From positions 32,551 to 96,550 of the forward strand of contig NZ_JAKLJA010000029.1 in NCBI RefSeq assembly GCF_022213065.1: 64,000 bases of DNA. Reading direction: 5' to 3'. Under the pieces are notes generated by a model, which saw only the letters and a list, made by a program, of their open reading frames with translations, was not told the origin of the DNA and did no database searches. This document shows, piece after piece, positions 61,686-64,000 of the stretch (positions are counted from its first letter, which is position 1; each line of letters begins with the position of its first letter). The position numbers were made by a program, and so were the translations under genes. The DNA comes from Paraburkholderia tagetis. GTDB lineage: Bacteria; Pseudomonadota; Gammaproteobacteria; Burkholderiales; Burkholderiaceae.

Positions 61686-63089
61686 TCAAACGTGGTAGCC
61701 GATGCGAAATCCACCCCAATGCCGGCCGGCAACGAAAATCGGTGCGGACGCGTCCTTCATCAGCGCGAACTCGCCACCCCCCATGTCGCGCCGATAGGTC
61801 TGCAACAGGAATCGTTTGACGTTGGTCGCCGCGGCAAGGCCGGTGCGATCGTCGAACAGCCGCCGATTCCGGGCGTATGCCGCATTCCAGACCGGGTCAT
61901 CGCACTGCGGCTGAGAAAACCGTGCGTTGTGAGTCGGCAAATAGCCGCGTGCGTCGACCGCGACACAGAATGCGATTCGTGGGTCGATCTCCATCAATGG
62001 TTCCTGTATGGAGGCCAATACACGATCGGTAAAGCTCGTGAACCGCGTCAAGAATTGTGGGGGATTGGTCCCGGCAATCGGAATATAGACTTCGTCGAAC
62101 AAATCATCTAGCGAGATCTCCGCTCTGGCAAGAGCGGCCTCGAATTGTTTGCCGATGGTCGTGGCAGTTTGCTGTGCGGCTTCGATGAACCGCGTGTCGG
62201 CGGTTTCCAATCCCGTCTCCGCCGTCAACTCAATTAGCGTCTCCGAAACATGCAGTATATTGTTCAGGCGTTCGGTAGCCTGCACGAAATTATCGCTGGA
62301 ATTTTCGACTCCGCTCGCCATCTCGAGCACCTGCGATTCCAACCCGGCACATTCGGTCTCGATCTCGCACGTGAGCGTCGCAATCCGGCCAGCATCGTCA
62401 TTGAGCTGAGTGATTGCCTCACCCGTTGTCCTCACAACGTCTCCCAGGCCGCGCGCACTCTCACCTACGCGATTGGCTCTCATTGCGTTGCTCTTGCCTT
62501 CAGAAATCAATCGCTCGGTGTGCCCGGTAAGTTGTGCCAATGTGCGTTCGATTTTCACGGTCGCCAGAGAGGTCTTCGTCGCAAGACTCTTTATCTCGGC
62601 GGCCACCACCGCAAAGCTCCGGCCGGTTGCTCCCGCGCGTGCCGCCTCGATTGCTGCGTTGATCGCCAGTAACTGAGTCTGTCGTGCGATCTGCGAAATC
62701 TCCTCGGATACGCGGCTAACTTCGTCGAGCGCAGTGCGCACCGTAGCAATGCGATTTTCCACGACCCCCACCCCTTCGACCAACTGCTGAATATCGGTCA
62801 GTGATGCCGTCAGGGTCTCCCGCGATTGCTCGACACCGGTAGCGGTTTGCGCGGTAACCGTGCGCATCTGTCCGGCAGCCAGGGCGATCCGCTGATTGCC
62901 ACTCATCGTCATCGAGGCGGACCGGCAGAGCGCCTCGCACAGTTCTGCCTGGCGTCGTGCGCGCTGTGCGACCTTGTCCACGTGTGCGGATACATCGCAG
63001 ATCTCGACTCCCAGCTCCCCCGCTTTTTCAGCAATGTCGCTAACTACCATTTGCCGGAGATTGTGGCGTCGAAAACTGAAGCGGGTCAT
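61686..63089 (-). CDS. Soluble methyl-accepting chemotaxis protein with C-terminal sensor domain
   Basis: The 467-residue protein has no membrane span. Residues about 60-290 form an MCP signalling domain with the tip motif ISQIARQTQLLAINAAIEAA and RAGATGRSFAVVAAEIKSLA. The C-terminal 160 residues (FLTRFTSFTDRVLASIQEPL, FCVAVDARGYLPTHNARFSQ, ending GRHWGGFRIGYHV) look like a PAS/Cache-like input domain placed after, not before, the signalling hairpin. Start 63089 follows AGGAG. It likely senses an internal cue. Confidence 0.88.
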   Translation of the reverse strand: MTRFSFRRHNLRQMVVSDIAEKAGELGVEICDVSAHVDKVAQRARRQAELCEALCRSASMTMSGNQRIALAAGQMRTVTAQTATGVEQSRETLTASLTDIQQLVEGVGVVENRIATVRTALDEVSRVSEEISQIARQTQLLAINAAIEAARAGATGRSFAVVAAEIKSLATKTSLATVKIERTLAQLTGHTERLISEGKSNAMRANRVGESARGLGDVVRTTGEAITQLNDDAGRIATLTCEIETECAGLESQVLEMASGVENSSDNFVQATERLNNILHVSETLIELTAETGLETADTRFIEAAQQTATTIGKQFEAALARAEISLDDLFDEVYIPIAGTNPPQFLTRFTSFTDRVLASIQEPLMEIDPRIAFCVAVDARGYLPTHNARFSQPQCDDPVWNAAYARNRRLFDDRTGLAAATNVKRFLLQTYRRDMGGGEFALMKDASAPIFVAGRHWGGFRIGYHV

Positions 63090-63334
63090 TGGCGTCTCCT
63101 GTGTAATCTGGCTCTTCAACGCACGCAAGGGGCGCGGTTGGGCTTTGTTGTGTGGGGAAGGATTGGCGACTTGCGTGGAGTACGGGCAGCGTCCATCGCA
63201 AGCACCAGAATGTGCAGCGCGATCACCGCCCCGACGACCGACGCTGCCCCGCTGCCCTTGTCGCCTTCATGGCCCTCGTGGTTTGTGTGTCGCCACCCAC
63301 GGCGCGCGCCACGTTTCTGAACAGCGCTCTGCGT
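63090..63334. other. Intergenic between the MCP gene and pqqE
   Basis: No ORF was accepted in this 245-bp gap; small frames here look like chance. It holds the MCP promoter and the pqqE 3' end. Confidence 0.35.
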
Positions 63335-64000
63335 TCACCGCGCCAGCGAATTCTCTCTGCTGCGAAAAATGAGCGGCTGCTCGTCCACCGGCCTGGGCTG
63401 CCGCGCAAACTGCACCGTCTGCACGACCTGGCCGTGATGCGCCGACTTTTCACACACCGGATCGGCCGCCGCCGGGTCGCCGGTCAGCATCCAGGCCTGG
63501 CAGCGGCACCCGCCATGATCGGTGTGGCGTTCGTCGCAGTCGCGGCATGGCTCGCGCATCCAGCCATCGCCGCGAAAGGCATTGAATGCCTCACTCTCGT
63601 ACCAGATCTGGCGCAGCGGCATGTCGCGCACGTTCGGCAACACCAGTCCCGGCAGCGAGCGCGCCGCGTGACACGGCAGCGCCGCGCCGTCCGGCGCCAC
63701 GCCAAGAAACACCGAGCCCCAGCCATTCATGCAGGCTTTGGGACGCCGCTCGAAGTAATCGGGCACAACGAACAGGATCTTGCAGCGCCCGCCAATGCGC
63801 TCGCGATAGCGATTGACCGTCGCCTCCGCCTCGGCAAGCTGCTCGGCCGTCGGCATCAACTGGTCGCGGTTGAGCATGGCCCAGCCGTAGTACTGCGTGT
63901 TGGCAAGCTCGAGGTAGTCGGCGCCGAGCTCGAGTGCCATCTCGATGATCTGCGCCACATGCGGCAGGTTGTAACGATGCAGGACGCAGTTGAGCACCAT
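63335..64000 (-). CDS. pqqE: PqqE, pyrroloquinoline quinone biosynthesis radical SAM enzyme, 3' part
   Basis: The 221 visible residues are the C-terminal part; the 5' end with the radical SAM CxxxCxxC lies beyond the right edge. It contains LELGADYLELANTQYYGWAM and RKILFVVPDYFERRPKACMN-type SPASM sequence (actual: GGRCKILFVVPDYFERRPKA), then GVAPDGAALPCHAARSLPGL and the Cys-rich end CRDCDERHTDHGGCRCQAW, ligands of the auxiliary Fe-S clusters. PqqE joins Glu and Tyr of the PqqA peptide with PqqD as chaperone. Other pqq genes are expected just outside the window. Confidence 0.93.
   Translation of the reverse strand: MVLNCVLHRYNLPHVAQIIEMALELGADYLELANTQYYGWAMLNRDQLMPTAEQLAEAEATVNRYRERIGGRCKILFVVPDYFERRPKACMNGWGSVFLGVAPDGAALPCHAARSLPGLVLPNVRDMPLRQIWYESEAFNAFRGDGWMREPCRDCDERHTDHGGCRCQAWMLTGDPAAADPVCEKSAHHGQVVQTVQFARQPRPVDEQPLIFRSRENSLAR

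Noticed and set aside
1..64000. tRNA, rRNA or complete IS element
   Set aside because: No cloverleaf with a T-loop GTTCRAATC-like core, no rRNA motifs and no paired terminal inverted repeats were found by eye; a dedicated scan could still reveal one.

Overview
The window is about 63-65% GC by eye, gene-dense, and carries hallmarks of Burkholderiaceae, most likely Paraburkholderia or a close relative. These include DUF4148 small exported proteins, OmpC-type trimeric porins, QseB/PmrA-like direct-repeat boxes, a hypoxia locus rich in universal stress proteins resembling the low-oxygen-activated (lxa) locus described in Burkholderia, and a pqqE gene entering from the right edge. No rRNA, tRNA, CRISPR array or complete insertion sequence was seen.

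Layout. (1) 1-7965: an APC permease cut by the left edge, two different ClC chloride transporters flanking an MFS gene, a frameshifted Pal-like lipoprotein gene, a small overlapping cysteine-containing ORF and a two-TM membrane protein. (2) 7966-19474: a decaying stretch. It has an FAD monooxygenase broken into frames, an IS256-family transposase remnant, a response regulator cut inside its receiver, an MCP ending after HAMP, a porin stub, a frameshifted HTH gene, a PhaC N-terminal fragment and a frameshifted LysR gene. Intact islands are an orphan pgaB, a cupredoxin and a DUF4148 gene. (3) 19649-23171: serine hydrolase / DoxX / LLM flavin oxidoreductase operon, an ArsN2-like acetyltransferase and a secreted protein of unknown function. 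(4) 23193-35461: an aromatic/alicyclic acid catabolic island with pobA and its AraC regulator, porin, AAHS-type transporter, NIPSNAP, KstD-like flavoprotein, SDR, a second AraC regulator, and a 935-residue fusion of BenC-like reductase, FCD domain and cytochrome P450. (5) 35487-41430: a sigma54-activator remnant, a small repeat-bearing protein, and a SWIM / SNF2 pair. (6) 41565-59528: the hypoxia/stress block. It has a Zn-alcohol dehydrogenase, BON proteins, a phasin-like protein, five intact UspA genes plus one truncated copy, PhbB, a nitroreductase, a beta-CASP nuclease, a NarL-type two-component pair, a receiver-only regulator and an FNR with its Fe-S cysteines. At least ten FNR-like boxes are scattered through it. 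(7) 59749-64000: DUF4148, a small hypothetical, PagL, a soluble MCP and the 3' part of pqqE.

How the genes may work together. The most interesting reading is that region 4 encodes conversion of cyclohexanecarboxylate (or a close alicyclic acid) to protocatechuate. The P450 fusion would 4-hydroxylate the ring, the SDR would oxidise the alcohol, the KstD-like flavoprotein would desaturate 4-oxocyclohexanecarboxylate to 4-hydroxybenzoate, and PobA would hydroxylate that to protocatechuate, with porin and AAHS permease for uptake. Support comes from a shared operator, seen directly in the sequence: direct repeats of GGACA-N3-(A/C)CG, 21 bp apart, occur upstream of both the SDR operon and the P450 fusion gene. 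The substrate assignment is inference. The domain fusion and the shared operator are visible in the sequence.
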